Shown: piece after piece, positions 16,483 through 24,083 of the stretch
Position numbering within the stretch: position 1 is the stretch's first letter
Layout of the letters: each line of letters opens with the position of its first letter
Origin: Muribaculaceae bacterium
Lineage (GTDB): Bacteria; Bacteroidota; Bacteroidia; Bacteroidales; Muribaculaceae
Length of the DNA stretch: 34,158 nucleotides
Direction: 5' to 3'
Assembly (NCBI GenBank): GCA_022509125.1
Contig: JAFLTU010000004.1
Span: 1-34,158, forward strand
Position numbers and translations under genes: made by a program
The notes under the pieces: generated by a model
What the model saw: the letters and a program-made list of their open reading frames with translations, nothing else
What the model was told of the DNA's origin: nothing
The model's database searches: none

Positions 16483-17972
16483 TTCCCTTGATCCGGATTG
16501 GCTGAGCGCAATATTCTTTCCCATCTCACTTTTCCATCGAATAGACCCTTGTCTTTATCAAAGGATGCGAAGACAAACATTGGGGTCCCCACAATATGAT
16601 CTTCCGGCACGAAACCCCAGTAGCGCGAATCGGCACTCCGGTCGCGGTTGTCGCCCATCATCCAGTAATAGTCCATTTTGAATGTGTAATAGTCTGTGGG
16701 CTCTCCGTTGATATATATTTTGCCATCTTTCACCTCCAGTTTGTTTCCCTCATAAACCCTTATGGCCCTCTCATAGATCGGAAGGTTATCGAGAGTTAGA
16801 TGAAGGGTTGATCCTCGCTGCGGAATCCAGAATTCGGCTATATCGGGTCTGCTCCATCCATAGGTGTTGCCCAGAGGGAATATGCCCGAAGAGAGATCGA
16901 AACGTCCGGTTTGAGCCTCTGTCAGTATTTCTCCGTTCACTTCAGGCCATTTTTCCACCTTTGACTTCATCTCATAGGTAAGTGGCAAGTCATAGAAATA
17001 TGTCCCCGTGGATTCGTCAAGGCTAAGTGCCCCGGAATAATCGTCTCTGCTCACTCCTATTTCTTCCCATCGCATCGCCGGGATGGTGGCCTTCACTGGG
17101 ATGATATAGTTGAATTGCACATTGGTAGGCTCAGCTATTGGCTCTCCGTTGATATACACGGTGTCGCCCATGATTTTCAGTCTCTCACCGGGAAGGCCGA
17201 TTGCCCGTTTCACATAATTTTCGCGACGGTCTACAGGACGATAGACTATTTCGCCAAAAAGGTCGGGATTAGCCTCGATATAAGCCTTCGGATTCTCTAC
17301 CCCGTTCTTTTTCAAGTCGTAGGATATCTGATAATAGTCTGGGTTCTGAATTTTCAGAGCTACAGTGTCGCCTTGTGGATAGTTGAAGACCACGATATCT
17401 CCCCTTTGGATTTGACGCAACCCCGGAAGCCTATGGTAGGGAAGTTGGGGATGTTCGATATAGCTTTTGGTGTTGATGATTGGCATCGTGTGTTGCTCCA
17501 GAGGGAAATGTAAGGGAGTCTGGGGCACTCGGGGTCCGTATAAAGCCTTGTTCACCCAAAGATAATCGCCCACAAGTAGCGATTTCTCTAACGATGAAGA
17601 GGGAATCATATAATTCTGGCCGATAAAGGCGAAGATGATATAGACCAAAATAAGGGCATAGATGATGGCATCAACCCACCCCCACACCATACGGGTTGCC
17701 CCCTTGGTGCCTTTCCACCAGGTCCAAGGGATAAAAGATGTGATATAGATGTCGATAAGTATGAGCCATAGGAATAACAGCCAGGGATTTCCCATCCATA
17801 TGACCCATAGGAAAAAGACCATGGAGACAAGAGCGAATCTTATCCAGCGTGTGGTCTTGATGTTTGCAAGCCTTTCCTTAAGGCTTTTACCCCGGCTATT
17901 CTGGCTATTGGTGCGACTGTTTTGGGGGTTCCGATTGGTTGTTGGCTCGTTTTTGCTCACTTTTTCAGTCAT
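16476..17972 (-). CDS. lepB: signal peptidase I, long Bacteroidota form
   Basis: A 498-residue S26 signal peptidase. Hydrophobic helices lie at about 43-60, 62-82 and 99-119, after a basic, Asn/Ser-rich cytoplasmic start. IPSSSLEKSLLVGD holds the nucleophile Ser127, with Leu in place of the usual Met after it. YVKRAIGLPGE holds the general base Lys255. The third box is GDNRDRSADSRYWGFVPEDHIVG near residue 450. A large insertion (roughly 270-440) separates the lysine box from the last box, making the protein about twice the size of simple LepB; this long form is common in Bacteroidota. It removes signal peptides of Sec-exported proteins at the periplasmic face. The start is two bases after the dapB stop. 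Confidence 0.93.
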   Translation of the reverse strand: MTEKVSKNEPTTNRNPQNSRTNSQNSRGKSLKERLANIKTTRWIRFALVSMVFFLWVIWMGNPWLLFLWLILIDIYITSFIPWTWWKGTKGATRMVWGWVDAIIYALILVYIIFAFIGQNYMIPSSSLEKSLLVGDYLWVNKALYGPRVPQTPLHFPLEQHTMPIINTKSYIEHPQLPYHRLPGLRQIQRGDIVVFNYPQGDTVALKIQNPDYYQISYDLKKNGVENPKAYIEANPDLFGEIVYRPVDRRENYVKRAIGLPGERLKIMGDTVYINGEPIAEPTNVQFNYIIPVKATIPAMRWEEIGVSRDDYSGALSLDESTGTYFYDLPLTYEMKSKVEKWPEVNGEILTEAQTGRFDLSSGIFPLGNTYGWSRPDIAEFWIPQRGSTLHLTLDNLPIYERAIRVYEGNKLEVKDGKIYINGEPTDYYTFKMDYYWMMGDNRDRSADSRYWGFVPEDHIVGTPMFVFASFDKDKGLFDGKVRWERILRSANPDQGKW

Positions 17973-17974
17973 TA

Positions 17975-18727
17975 TTAGTCGAATATGCCCTGAGTGGATG
18001 TGACATCCGAGAGGAAATCACCTATGGTGAAGAAACCCTTTTTGCCGGCGAGCCATTGGGCCGCGCTGACTGCTCCGCGGGCAAACCCGAGCCTGTTTTT
18101 TGCATCATGGGTCATCACAATTGAGTCTACCTCGGATTCCCAGGTGACGGTATGAATTCCCGGCACTTCCCCCTCTCTCCGATGATAGACCGGAAGGATG
18201 CCATCTTCCGGCTTTTCCCCAAGTTCCTTTTCAACCCATTTTTTGAATCGGCGGGAAATGGCTGTAAGTTCATTGGCCAAGGTAACAGCTGTGCCCGACG
18301 GATGGTCAAGTTTATGCACATGATGAATCTCTGTCAGCGAAGGATCGTAGCCTTCAATGCCGTTCATGATACTGGTCATATAGCGGTTAAGGGCCATGAA
18401 GATATTCATGCCGATTGAAAAATTGGATGCATAGAGCAAAGTCCCCTTGCCCTTCTGACACATAGCCTTTATATCGGGAAGGGAATTGTCCCAGCCCGTG
18501 GTGCCAACCACTACGGGCACTTCTGCCGCAAAGCACCGCAGGATATTATCCACTGCTGAGTCGGGAGTGGAAAATTCGATGGCCACATCCGCCTCCCTGA
18601 AATCCTTGGAAAGAAATTTATCCGTGGAATCAACGTCGATTATGCAACATATATCCAATCCACGACTTTTAGCCACCTCCTCAATAAGATGGCCCATTCT
18701 GCCATAGCCGATTAATGCGATTTTCAT
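17975..18727 (-). CDS. dapB: 4-hydroxy-tetrahydrodipicolinate reductase
   Basis: 250 residues from the ATG at 18727; the open frame extends further, but MKIALIGYGRMGHLIEE is the expected N-terminus, with the dinucleotide-binding GYGRMG at 7-12. VVVGTTGW (72-79) and EIHHVHKLDHPSGTA (133-146) carry the catalytic histidine and lysine region. The enzyme reduces the DapA product with NAD(P)H in the lysine and diaminopimelate pathway, feeding peptidoglycan synthesis. It is shorter than the E. coli enzyme, as usual in Bacteroidota. It sits directly before lepB (two-base gap) and 37 bases after the PCMD gene; the dapB-lepB pairing is common in this phylum. Confidence 0.95.
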   Translation of the reverse strand: MKIALIGYGRMGHLIEEVAKSRGLDICCIIDVDSTDKFLSKDFREADVAIEFSTPDSAVDNILRCFAAEVPVVVGTTGWDNSLPDIKAMCQKGKGTLLYASNFSIGMNIFMALNRYMTSIMNGIEGYDPSLTEIHHVHKLDHPSGTAVTLANELTAISRRFKKWVEKELGEKPEDGILPVYHRREGEVPGIHTVTWESEVDSIVMTHDAKNRLGFARGAVSAAQWLAGKKGFFTIGDFLSDVTSTQGIFD

Positions 18728-18764
18728 ATCTTTTATTCTGTGGGCTTTTAGTTTGCTGTTAAAA

Positions 18765-19730
18765 TTATTGGTCGAATCCGAATGCCACATTATCCACATA
18801 AAGAGTCAGACCCTCCGTGCCCACGAAGGGTTCACCACAAGAGGAAGAGAGCATGACCAGAACATGGGTGGGAGTGGCATCGGCAGGGGCCCATTCCACT
18901 TCTTCCACAGGCACTAGTTTCCCTTTTGAATTTTTGGCATAATATGCCTTTTCTCCGTTAAGGAGCCCCATCCATGGCTTATAGAAGCTTTGATTCGTTA
19001 TGTCGCCATAATGAATCGGAAGCACGTGGCCATTGGTCCATGGGATTGACGTGGAATAACGTTCGCGCCCGGTGCCTACTCTTTGAGCATATATATTTCC
19101 CTTTTCGTCTTCCCATCTTTTCTGAAGTAAAACATAGACCTCCGCATTATCTCTTCCCTGGAGTGTTTTCTTTGGCGAAAAGCCGGTGGATTTTGTGCGC
19201 GTGTTGTCAGCAGGCATTTCTACTTGATAATCAAATACCAGAGCCGACGGTCGTTTCGTGTAGGGCATCCCCATTTCCATTTTTGAAAAAGGGCCTTTCG
19301 AAGAGGTTATAGGTTCATAGACTTGTCCCAAAAACAATGTGCCGGCCACCATCACGTCCATATTTACAAGTCCCAACACTTTCACTTCCTCCATCTTAGC
19401 CTCCATTTTGGCGCATCTGTTGCCGTTATGCATTGCCGGACTCACTGTGTTGGAGGCCTTTACCACTCCGGCAACTTTGGCATATACATTGCTTGTGGCC
19501 CATGGTGATCCCCCTTCGTTGATATATGCCACATTGCCCTCGCTTTTCCCTTCGGGGGCTACTTCATAAACCGTCTTATGTTTACCTCCGATCAATTTTG
19601 ACTCTGTGAGACCTCGAGCCTTCCAGTTGGAAAAGTCTCCGAATGGAATAGGCTCCAGGCGGAGGGCAGACATGGCGATACCAATCTGGAGGAGTAATAA
19701 AGTGGAAAATATCTTATATTTCAATTTCAT
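18765..19730 (-). CDS. PCMD-domain exported protein
   Basis: 321 residues with a signal peptide ending around IAMSA. The body matches the PCMD family (named for a putative carbohydrate metabolism domain) found almost only in Bacteroidota: PFGDFSNWKARG at the start, LGQVYEP, PSALVFDYQVE, DNAEVYVLLQ, PTHVLVMLSSS and the ending GLTLYVDNVAFGF. The fold is beta-rich and possibly carbohydrate-binding; no enzyme activity is established. No lipobox is visible, so it is probably periplasmic or surface-exposed without a lipid anchor. Its start overlaps the end of the tatD-like gene by 17 bases, indicating translational coupling in an operon of otherwise conserved housekeeping genes. Confidence 0.82.
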   Translation of the reverse strand: MKLKYKIFSTLLLLQIGIAMSALRLEPIPFGDFSNWKARGLTESKLIGGKHKTVYEVAPEGKSEGNVAYINEGGSPWATSNVYAKVAGVVKASNTVSPAMHNGNRCAKMEAKMEEVKVLGLVNMDVMVAGTLFLGQVYEPITSSKGPFSKMEMGMPYTKRPSALVFDYQVEMPADNTRTKSTGFSPKKTLQGRDNAEVYVLLQKRWEDEKGNIYAQRVGTGRERYSTSIPWTNGHVLPIHYGDITNQSFYKPWMGLLNGEKAYYAKNSKGKLVPVEEVEWAPADATPTHVLVMLSSSCGEPFVGTEGLTLYVDNVAFGFDQ

Positions 19731-20373
19731 CGTCGGTTGTCAATATATTGTTGCCATAAAGGAAGTTGCCGGTATTGATGGCTATGAGTTCTGTGATGTC
19801 TTCTCCCAGGGTGGCCGATAGGTTTGCGATGATTTGCTCTATTGAGAGAGGCGACTCATCGGTTTCGGCCAGAAGTTTTTCCCGTGGAACGTTTCTCAGG
19901 CTCTCTTCGTTGAAATGCTCTCCGAAGGAAAGGTAGATGCCCTGTTCGGTAAGCATTTTGGCCACTGTGGGTTTGTATCGAAAGCCATGCACGAGCCATT
20001 TCTGGGTAGGATTGATGTCGCGTTTCATTCCCGTCACAATCTCATGAGCCTTCACATCATGGATTATCAAGGGTTTTTTCAGTTTCTCGGAGATTTCCAC
20101 CTGTCGGTTGAAAATGAGCAACTGGTTATACATGGGCCCCCCCTTCAAACGATCGATGCCACATTCCCCTATTGCCACGACACATGGCAAAGAGGCTTTG
20201 ATTTGGAAATCGGCCCATTGGTCGTTGGTGAACTTATTATAGGAGGTCCATGGATGGATTCCTAAAGAATAAAGTTGCCCCTCCTGCGGGTCGAAATCCT
20301 CATAGGAGGCCGACACGACAGCCTGAGGCTGAGGAGCCGAATGATGGGTATGTATGTCAAGGCACCGGGTCAT
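19714..20373 (-). CDS. TatD-family metal-dependent hydrolase, short form
   Basis: Taken from the ATG at 20373 (219 residues). A GTG four codons upstream is possible, but the ATG is preceded by GGAAGCGG and begins directly before the conserved DIHTHHS. The amidohydrolase/TatD metal ligands are visible: His8 and His10 (HTH), Glu in AIGECGID, His in LIIHD, His in VHGF, and Asp in AETDESP. TatD proteins act as Mg-dependent 3'-5' DNA/RNA exonucleases. This one is shorter than the ~260-residue E. coli protein, which is usual for the Bacteroidota form. It overlaps the yidD stop by 17 bases and the PCMD start by 17. Confidence 0.85.
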   Translation of the reverse strand: MTRCLDIHTHHSAPQPQAVVSASYEDFDPQEGQLYSLGIHPWTSYNKFTNDQWADFQIKASLPCVVAIGECGIDRLKGGPMYNQLLIFNRQVEISEKLKKPLIIHDVKAHEIVTGMKRDINPTQKWLVHGFRYKPTVAKMLTEQGIYLSFGEHFNEESLRNVPREKLLAETDESPLSIEQIIANLSATLGEDITELIAINTGNFLYGNNILTTDDEIEI

Positions 20374-20566
20374 ATCCGCTTCCACCCCAAGGGTGGCATC
20401 TTGAAATTCGTTTTATGGCGAGGAGGCTTCCCTTCCAGGCCCCATGTTTCCGGATTGCCTCAAGGGCATAGGCGCTGCAACTGGGTGTGTAGCGACAGGC
20501 CGGAGGAAAATGAGGCGAGATGGCCCCCTGGTAAAATCTTATCAATATGATGAGAAGTCGTGACAC
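20357..20566 (-). CDS. yidD: membrane protein insertion efficiency factor YidD
   Basis: A 69-residue protein beginning at a GTG codon; no ATG lies in the usable region. [39 protein letters not shown] and [13 protein letters not shown] cover essentially the whole family signature, including the conserved cysteines. YidD is a small amphipathic protein on the cytoplasmic face of the inner membrane that helps YidC insert membrane proteins. It follows rnpA after 11 bases, the order seen across bacteria (rnpA-yidD), and overlaps the tatD-like gene. Confidence 0.94.
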   Translation of the reverse strand: MSRLLIILIRFYQGAISPHFPPACRYTPSCSAYALEAIRKHGAWKGSLLAIKRISRCHPWGGSGYDPVP

Positions 20567-20577
20567 GTTTTAAGGGT

Positions 20578-21024
20578 TTAAGGGTTGGAGGGAGCAACTT
20601 TGCTAAGGAGCTTGACCAAAGCCGATTTCATTTTGGTTTCTATAAGAGGATAGTCAAGGTTATCATTATGAATGTAAACGAATGAAATGGAGAGAGTGGC
20701 AATTGTTTCATCAGCCTCCACGATGTCCCTTAGGAAGCCGTAATTGAGCCTATAGGCCTCACGTATACGCCTGCGCAGCAATACTCGGTCTACTGCCCGG
20801 CGACGTTTCTTCTTGGGCACTGTCACCATCATCTGCATTTTCCCGATCGATTCAGGCACATGGCTTCGGAAATTGCTCTCCAGTTCTTCCGGACTCAGAA
20901 TCCTCCAGTTAACCCTCAGTGGAAATTCATAAAAAGATTTGCCCTTCCTAAAGACCCCATCCACCAGGCTGCGGTGGTGAAGCCGCTGCGATTTGGGAAA
21001 TCTATATGAAGTGGTGGCCTCCAA
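20578..21024 (-). CDS. rnpA: ribonuclease P protein component, TTG start
   Basis: 148 residues. The basic protein subunit assists the RNase P RNA in 5' maturation of tRNA precursors. FPKSQRLHHRSLVDGVFRKGKS is the expected N-terminus, VTVPKKKRRRAVDR begins the RNA-binding region, and LLRRRIREAYRL forms the conserved helix. The normally invariant Asn of the RNR motif (R-N-x-x-K/R-R) is Val81 here. The start must be TTG at 21024: an in-frame TAA lies seven codons upstream and no ATG or GTG occurs before the conserved N-terminus. A -7 promoter box ends about 13 bases upstream, so the leader would be very short. yidD follows immediately. Confidence 0.92.
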   Translation of the reverse strand: MEATTSYRFPKSQRLHHRSLVDGVFRKGKSFYEFPLRVNWRILSPEELESNFRSHVPESIGKMQMMVTVPKKKRRRAVDRVLLRRRIREAYRLNYGFLRDIVEADETIATLSISFVYIHNDNLDYPLIETKMKSALVKLLSKVAPSNP

Positions 21025-21037
21025 ACTTTTTGTGGTG

Positions 21038-21045
21038 CAAAGTTA
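21038..21045 (-). promoter_or_regulatory. candidate -7 promoter box for rnpA-yidD
   Basis: On the minus strand TAACTTTG, in the context ATTAACTTTGC, fits the Bacteroidota TAnnTTTG -7 element. No TTTG stands at the expected -33 distance, so it is a partial match. The predicted start would be around 21032, only about eight bases before the TTG start codon of rnpA. Confidence 0.45.
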
Positions 21046-21093
21046 ATGAAAAAAATTGCCTCCCCATTAGTCAAGTCCGCAGGGGTTTCTTGG

Positions 21094-21585
21094 TTAGAAT
21101 TCCGTAAATGCTAAAGGTAGCAGAGATTTTATTGAGGGGAGTTTATAAATCTTATCGCCTCCATAGAGTATCACCTCTATATCGCCATAGAGGTGTTCAT
21201 ATTCAAGGAGGGCCTGACGGCAGCCACCACAGGGTGACACCGGGTTTCTCTGGAATCCATCCTCGAAATTTTCATTCTCGCCCGGTTTGATCCATGCCGC
21301 GATGGCTATTTTCCTGAAGGCGACACCCGGATTTGCCGATGAAGCATAGAAGGCTGCCGTGCGTTCTGCGCATAGACCAGAAGGATAGGCGGCATTCTCC
21401 TGGTTGCTCCCCTCCACTATCCTCCCGTTGTCGAGCAGAAGCGCCGCCCCTACCTGATATTTGGAAAATGGGGCATAGGCCCTTTGGGTCGCCGACTTGG
21501 CATGGTCAACCAGCCTCTGCTCGATTTCAGACAATTCCGAAAAGCTATACTCTCCGATCAAGGATTTTATCTCAAGCGTTTTCAT
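21094..21585 (-). CDS. cdd: cytidine deaminase
   Basis: 163 residues, homotetrameric-type length. It deaminates cytidine and deoxycytidine to (deoxy)uridine in pyrimidine salvage in the cytoplasm. YAPFSKYQVGAALL is the substrate-binding N-terminal segment. CAERTA (Cys72, catalytic Glu74) and PCGGCRQ (Cys119, Cys122) give the three zinc cysteines and the proton-shuttling glutamate, so the active site is complete. Its ATG overlaps the stop of the upstream glycosyltransferase gene (ATGA), a classical coupling arrangement although the functions are unrelated. rnpA follows after 69 bases with its own putative promoter. Confidence 0.95.
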   Translation of the reverse strand: MKTLEIKSLIGEYSFSELSEIEQRLVDHAKSATQRAYAPFSKYQVGAALLLDNGRIVEGSNQENAAYPSGLCAERTAAFYASSANPGVAFRKIAIAAWIKPGENENFEDGFQRNPVSPCGGCRQALLEYEHLYGDIEVILYGGDKIYKLPSIKSLLPLAFTEF

Positions 21586-22706
21586 AAATTCTTTTTTTGT
21601 GAAATTAGTTCCCCGATTTTCTCAAGATATTTGTCGGTCACTATTTGCCTGTCGAATTCTCGCTCCATTTTTTTCCTGCCGGCAATCCCCATTTTCTCTT
21701 TTTCCTCATGTGGAAGAAGAATGAATTTCTCCATGGCTGCCGCTAAAGACCGAGCATCCTTCTCTTTAACCACGAATCCGGTCACACCCTCTTCTACTGT
21801 TTCTCCGCAACCGGGAAGTCCAGTAGTGATTATTGGTCGCGCGCTCGCAGCGCTCTCCAGAAGGATATTGGCCATCCCTTCCGGATAATAAGAAGGCAAT
21901 ACTGTGCAATGGATTCGTTCTAACAGGGGTTGGAGTTCCATGACCTTTCCGTGGTAGTGGATGAGGCCCTCTTTAAAATGTTTCTCAATCTCTCCAATGT
22001 AAGAGGGTTCACAAGGGCCTGCCACGTGGAATTGGGTCTTGGGATATTTCTTTTTTATTTCTTTAGCTGCCTTCAGATATTCGTCTATGCCCTTTTCCTT
22101 GAGCACTCTGGAACAAAAGAGAAATTCTATATTTTCTGTTTCAGGATAAGGGAGAGGCTGATATCTCTCAAGACTCACTCCCGAGCCCGGAAGCAAGGTA
22201 TGGGGACCTCTATAGATGTTTCTTTCCCCGATAAATTTTATGTTGGATTTATTCTGAAAAAAAACGAATGAGGCCTTCTTGAGAGCTTGCCGGTAGAGAT
22301 AGCCCATCACCTTGCTGAAGGCACCATCACCCACCAGCGTTGTGCCAAGCCCGCATATATTTTCAATATAAGGAATCCCCTCCCAACCGGCCACCATCCC
22401 TCCATAGATATTCGTCTTAGTGTAGTATGTCAGGATGACATCGGGGCGTTCATTGCGATATATTTTCCTCAGATGACGCAATAGCCCTAAATCCTTGCCG
22501 ATGTTGGTACCCCGATTGTCCACCGGCATATTGATGAAACGGCATCCCAATTTTTCCAGTTTCTTCTCTTCTCCACTCCGTGGAGCTGCCACAGCCACTT
22601 TATAATCTCTCTCAAGCAACGCCTTGATTAATTCAAGCCTATGATGATAGAGGTTCATCATATTAGTTCCTATGATCAATATCTTCGACTCAGGCTGTTT
22701 CGTCAT
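21582..22706 (-). CDS. glycosyltransferase family 4
   Basis: 374 residues with the two-Rossmann GT-B layout. The N-terminal half holds ILIIGTNMMNLYHHRLELIKAL and RPDVILTYYTKTNIYGG. The C-terminal half holds FLFCSRVLKEKGIDEYL, FHVAGPC and the nucleotide-sugar site PSYYPEGMANILLESAASARPII, which contains the E-x7-E-type motif of GT4 retaining enzymes. It probably transfers a hexose or N-acetylhexosamine in surface polysaccharide or O-antigen synthesis; donor and acceptor cannot be told from sequence. It is the first gene of the long minus-strand block and is translationally coupled to cdd. It diverges from the epimerase gene across a 330-bp AT-rich region. Confidence 0.9.
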   Translation of the reverse strand: MTKQPESKILIIGTNMMNLYHHRLELIKALLERDYKVAVAAPRSGEEKKLEKLGCRFINMPVDNRGTNIGKDLGLLRHLRKIYRNERPDVILTYYTKTNIYGGMVAGWEGIPYIENICGLGTTLVGDGAFSKVMGYLYRQALKKASFVFFQNKSNIKFIGERNIYRGPHTLLPGSGVSLERYQPLPYPETENIEFLFCSRVLKEKGIDEYLKAAKEIKKKYPKTQFHVAGPCEPSYIGEIEKHFKEGLIHYHGKVMELQPLLERIHCTVLPSYYPEGMANILLESAASARPIITTGLPGCGETVEEGVTGFVVKEKDARSLAAAMEKFILLPHEEKEKMGIAGRKKMEREFDRQIVTDKYLEKIGELISQKKNL

Positions 22707-23036
22707 TTTTTATCAGGGCGTTTCGTATTGGTCTACAAAATTAATGAATTAAATAAAACAAAAGGAATGCCTACTCCAATTTTATAAAAAAAACCAAAAT
22801 TTAATCCTTTTTTGAAAAAAATAATCTAATTTTAAACTCTATTTTACTGAATTTCCGAATTTAATTGAGTCCAAGGAAGATAAAAACAAAGGAGCCTTTC
22901 TCTGATAGAGAAACACTTTATCCACAATTTATTTCTTCTTTAATCGTCATGGGTTAAATTCTAAAAATCAGGTATTTATAGTTTTTAAGTTTATTGTTAA
23001 AAACGAAGCGCACAACTCAGCTAAATTGATAGAATA
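22707..23036. other. 330-bp AT-rich divergent intergenic region
   Basis: Separates the GT4 gene (-) from the epimerase gene (+). On the minus strand TAATTTTG (plus 22736-22743) is a -7 box, but the nearest TTTG (22759-22762) is only 15 bases away, shorter than the usual 19-21. A perfect inverted repeat lies at 22897-22913. No convincing plus-strand promoter or RNA gene was seen. Confidence 0.6.
22897..22913. repeat. 7-bp inverted repeat with 3-base centre, operator-like
   Basis: TTTCTCT-GAT-AGAGAAA is a perfect 17-base palindrome with a three-base centre. It lies 124 bases before the epimerase start and about 190 bases before the GT4 start. It could be a binding site for a dimeric regulator or a small RNA hairpin; no regulator gene is nearby. 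Confidence 0.4.
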
Positions 23037-24035
23037 ATGCTCAAGATCGCCATAATTGGAGGAAGTGGGTTTGTCGGCACTCGACTCATAGAATTGTTTA
23101 AGCGAGAACCCGATAAATATCTATGTAAGAATATCGACCTTTTGCCTTCCCATTTTCATAATGAAATCACTCAGATAGGCGACGTCAGGCATTTCGAAGA
23201 TATGCGGAAAGGCCTTAAGGGAATGGATTTGGTCATTCTTTTGGCAGCCCAACACCGCGACGATGTTTCTCCCGTGTCTTTATACTACGATACAAACGTA
23301 GAGGGAATAAAGACGACCCTCAAGGCCATGGAGGAAAATAATGTCAAAAGGTTGATTTTCTTTTCTTCAGTGGCTGTCTATGGCCTTAACAAACCAAATC
23401 CCTCCGAAAATTTCCCACCTGATCCCTTCAACCATTATGGAAAATCCAAGTTGCAGGCAGAAGAGGAACTACAAAAGTGGTTTGCTTCCCATCCCGATTG
23501 GAATATAGATATCGTCAGACCCACTGTGATTTTCGGAGAGCGAAATCGTGGCAACGTCTTCAATCTTTTGAAACAGATATCTTCAGGAAAATTTCTGATG
23601 GTTGGGAAAGGGAAAAACAATAAGTCGATGGCTTATGTCGGAAACGTCGTGGCTTTCGTGAAATTCTTAATCGAGAATGTCACCTCAGGCTATAATGTTT
23701 TCAATTATATTGACAAGCCTGACAAAAATATGAACGACCTGGTTGCAACGGTTTCTAAAGTCTTAAACAAGAATATACCTTCCACTCATTTCCCCTATTG
23801 GCTCGGCATGCTCGGCGGCTACGGATTTGACTTAGTGGCTAAAATCACCGGCAAGAAACTTACTATATCTTCCGTGAGAGTCAAGAAATTTTGCGCTTCC
23901 ACAGTTTTTGACTCCTCCAAAGCCCTTTCTTCAGGATTTAAGCCTCCTTTTACCCTCGACGAAGGCTTACGACTAACTCTTGAATTCGAATTCCTTCATC
24001 CTAAAGCAGACGAAATCACATTCGTCTCCGAATAA
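23037..24035 (+). CDS. NAD-dependent epimerase/dehydratase (extended SDR)
   Basis: 332 residues. IGGSGFVG (7-14) is the NAD-binding glycine motif, LLAAQHRDDV the fourth strand, FFSSVAVYG (108-116) supplies the catalytic serine, and Tyr134-x3-Lys138 (YGKSK) is the catalytic pair. DIVRPTVIFGERNRGNVFNLL is the substrate-side segment typical of UDP-sugar epimerases. It probably interconverts or modifies a nucleotide sugar for the adjacent glycosyltransferases. The product is not identifiable, so GalE-, WbpP- or WcaG-like roles all remain possible. The gene is single on its strand and converges with the downstream GT4. Confidence 0.87.
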   Translation: MLKIAIIGGSGFVGTRLIELFKREPDKYLCKNIDLLPSHFHNEITQIGDVRHFEDMRKGLKGMDLVILLAAQHRDDVSPVSLYYDTNVEGIKTTLKAMEENNVKRLIFFSSVAVYGLNKPNPSENFPPDPFNHYGKSKLQAEEELQKWFASHPDWNIDIVRPTVIFGERNRGNVFNLLKQISSGKFLMVGKGKNNKSMAYVGNVVAFVKFLIENVTSGYNVFNYIDKPDKNMNDLVATVSKVLNKNIPSTHFPYWLGMLGGYGFDLVAKITGKKLTISSVRVKKFCASTVFDSSKALSSGFKPPFTLDEGLRLTLEFEFLHPKADEITFVSE

Positions 24036-24083
24036 TTTAAAATTCCTTTAGATAATGGATATCTGATATTCAATATCTGAAAT

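Noticed and set aside
16483-16524. Upstream ATG at 16524 as the start of the wbqC-like gene
   Set aside because: The added residues are the lepB tail read in another frame, and the ATG overlapping the lepB stop gives a better family fit.
18728-18799. Longer dapB frame starting at 18799
   Set aside because: The extra 24 residues lie before the invariant nucleotide-binding N-terminus and overlap the PCMD gene.
24062-24080. GATATT-C-AATATC palindrome between the epimerase and the second GT4
   Set aside because: The centre is a single base and the arms are AT-only, so a stable hairpin is unlikely; probably chance in AT-rich DNA.
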